Below, in pieces: positions 63,976 to 64,000 of a DNA stretch of 64,000 nt. Source of the stretch: [Mycobacterium] nativiensis (GTDB lineage Bacteria > Actinomycetota > Actinomycetes > Mycobacteriales > Mycobacteriaceae); the NCBI RefSeq assembly GCF_020172685.1, contig NZ_CP083986.1, positions 1,464,630 through 1,528,629 of the forward strand, in the 5' to 3' direction. The translations under genes were made by a program, and so were the position numbers. Positions within the stretch are counted from its first letter, which is position 1. Every line of letters begins with the position of its first letter. Under the pieces are notes generated by a model. It was given only the letters and a program-made list of their open reading frames with translations. It made no database searches and was not told the DNA's origin.

Positions 63976-64000
63976 TATTTCGGACTCGTCCCACCCTTCC

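Larger units (their letters stand above)
63326..64000. other. 675-base region at the right edge without a confident gene
   Basis: AT-richer near 63330-63420. Holds palindromes at 63372-63391 and 63958-63975 and one weak open frame (63561-63740). No recognisable protein, RNA gene or mobile element was found. The right palindrome may belong to a gene starting outside the window. Confidence 0.5.

Overview
The window is high-GC DNA from a mycobacterium. Its gene order closely follows the Rv1230c-Rv1275 region of Mycobacterium tuberculosis as I remember it: lytic transglycosylase, DUF1003, MgtE/CBS protein, lpqY-sugA-sugB-sugC, corA, mdh, lpqZ, SDR, kgd, MFS pump, lprE, deaD, acyltransferase, TetR, cyp130, glycolate-oxidase-like flavoprotein, udgB, DDN-like protein, HIT protein, Rv1264-type adenylyl cyclase, the Rv1272c/Rv1273c ABC pair, lprB and lprC. 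MmpS/MmpL, GjpA and PGRS proteins support the assignment. It is not M. tuberculosis: several genes are inserted (citE-like lyase, SUFU protein, malic enzyme, mmpS-mmpL operon, two Rieske fusion enzymes, PGRS genes) and others are missing (Rv1241-1243, Rv1246c/1247c, tap, amiB2, the pknH-embR region). The species cannot be read from this window; a Mycolicibacter (terrae-group) or similar environmental mycobacterium is only a guess.

Layout. 1-5.2 kb: envelope and ion-transport genes on the minus strand, with a citE-like lyase. 5.3-10.2 kb: trehalose-recycling ABC importer operon plus a SUFU protein. 10.3-20.2 kb: CorA, central carbon metabolism (mdh, malic enzyme, kgd), LpqZ and an SDR. 20.4-27.8 kb: MFS pump, LprE, DEAD-box helicase, acyltransferase, TetR and CYP130. 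28-32.6 kb: an overlapping mmpS-mmpL-membrane protein-TetR operon whose TetR seems to carry two helix-turn-helix segments. 32.6-40.4 kb: flavoprotein, deaminase, two overlapping Rieske-fused enzymes (FMN glutamate-synthase type and ThDP type), uracil-DNA glycosylase and an LLM flavoprotein. 40.4-44.4 kb: a giant PGRS protein ending in a PecA-like aspartic protease. 44.5-54.1 kb: DDN-like protein, HIT, aminotransferase, adenylyl cyclase, Acg-type nitroreductase behind a DosR-like box, ABC exporter pair, and lprB-lprC. 54.1-64 kb: an accessory envelope cluster with AT-richer spacers: two MarR genes, GjpA, a second PGRS protein, a solitary FAAL-like ligase and a third MarR gene.

Most interesting. 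(1) The Rieske-GltS/Rieske-ThDP gene pair with a palindromic operator candidate upstream looks like an undescribed two-enzyme redox unit. (2) Both PGRS proteins have a Sec-type N-terminus and a shared linker instead of a PE domain; one carries its own aspartic protease. (3) Three MarR paralogues, each with a leaderless-type start, frame a GjpA-PGRS-FAAL cluster. Functions for these are inferred, not shown.
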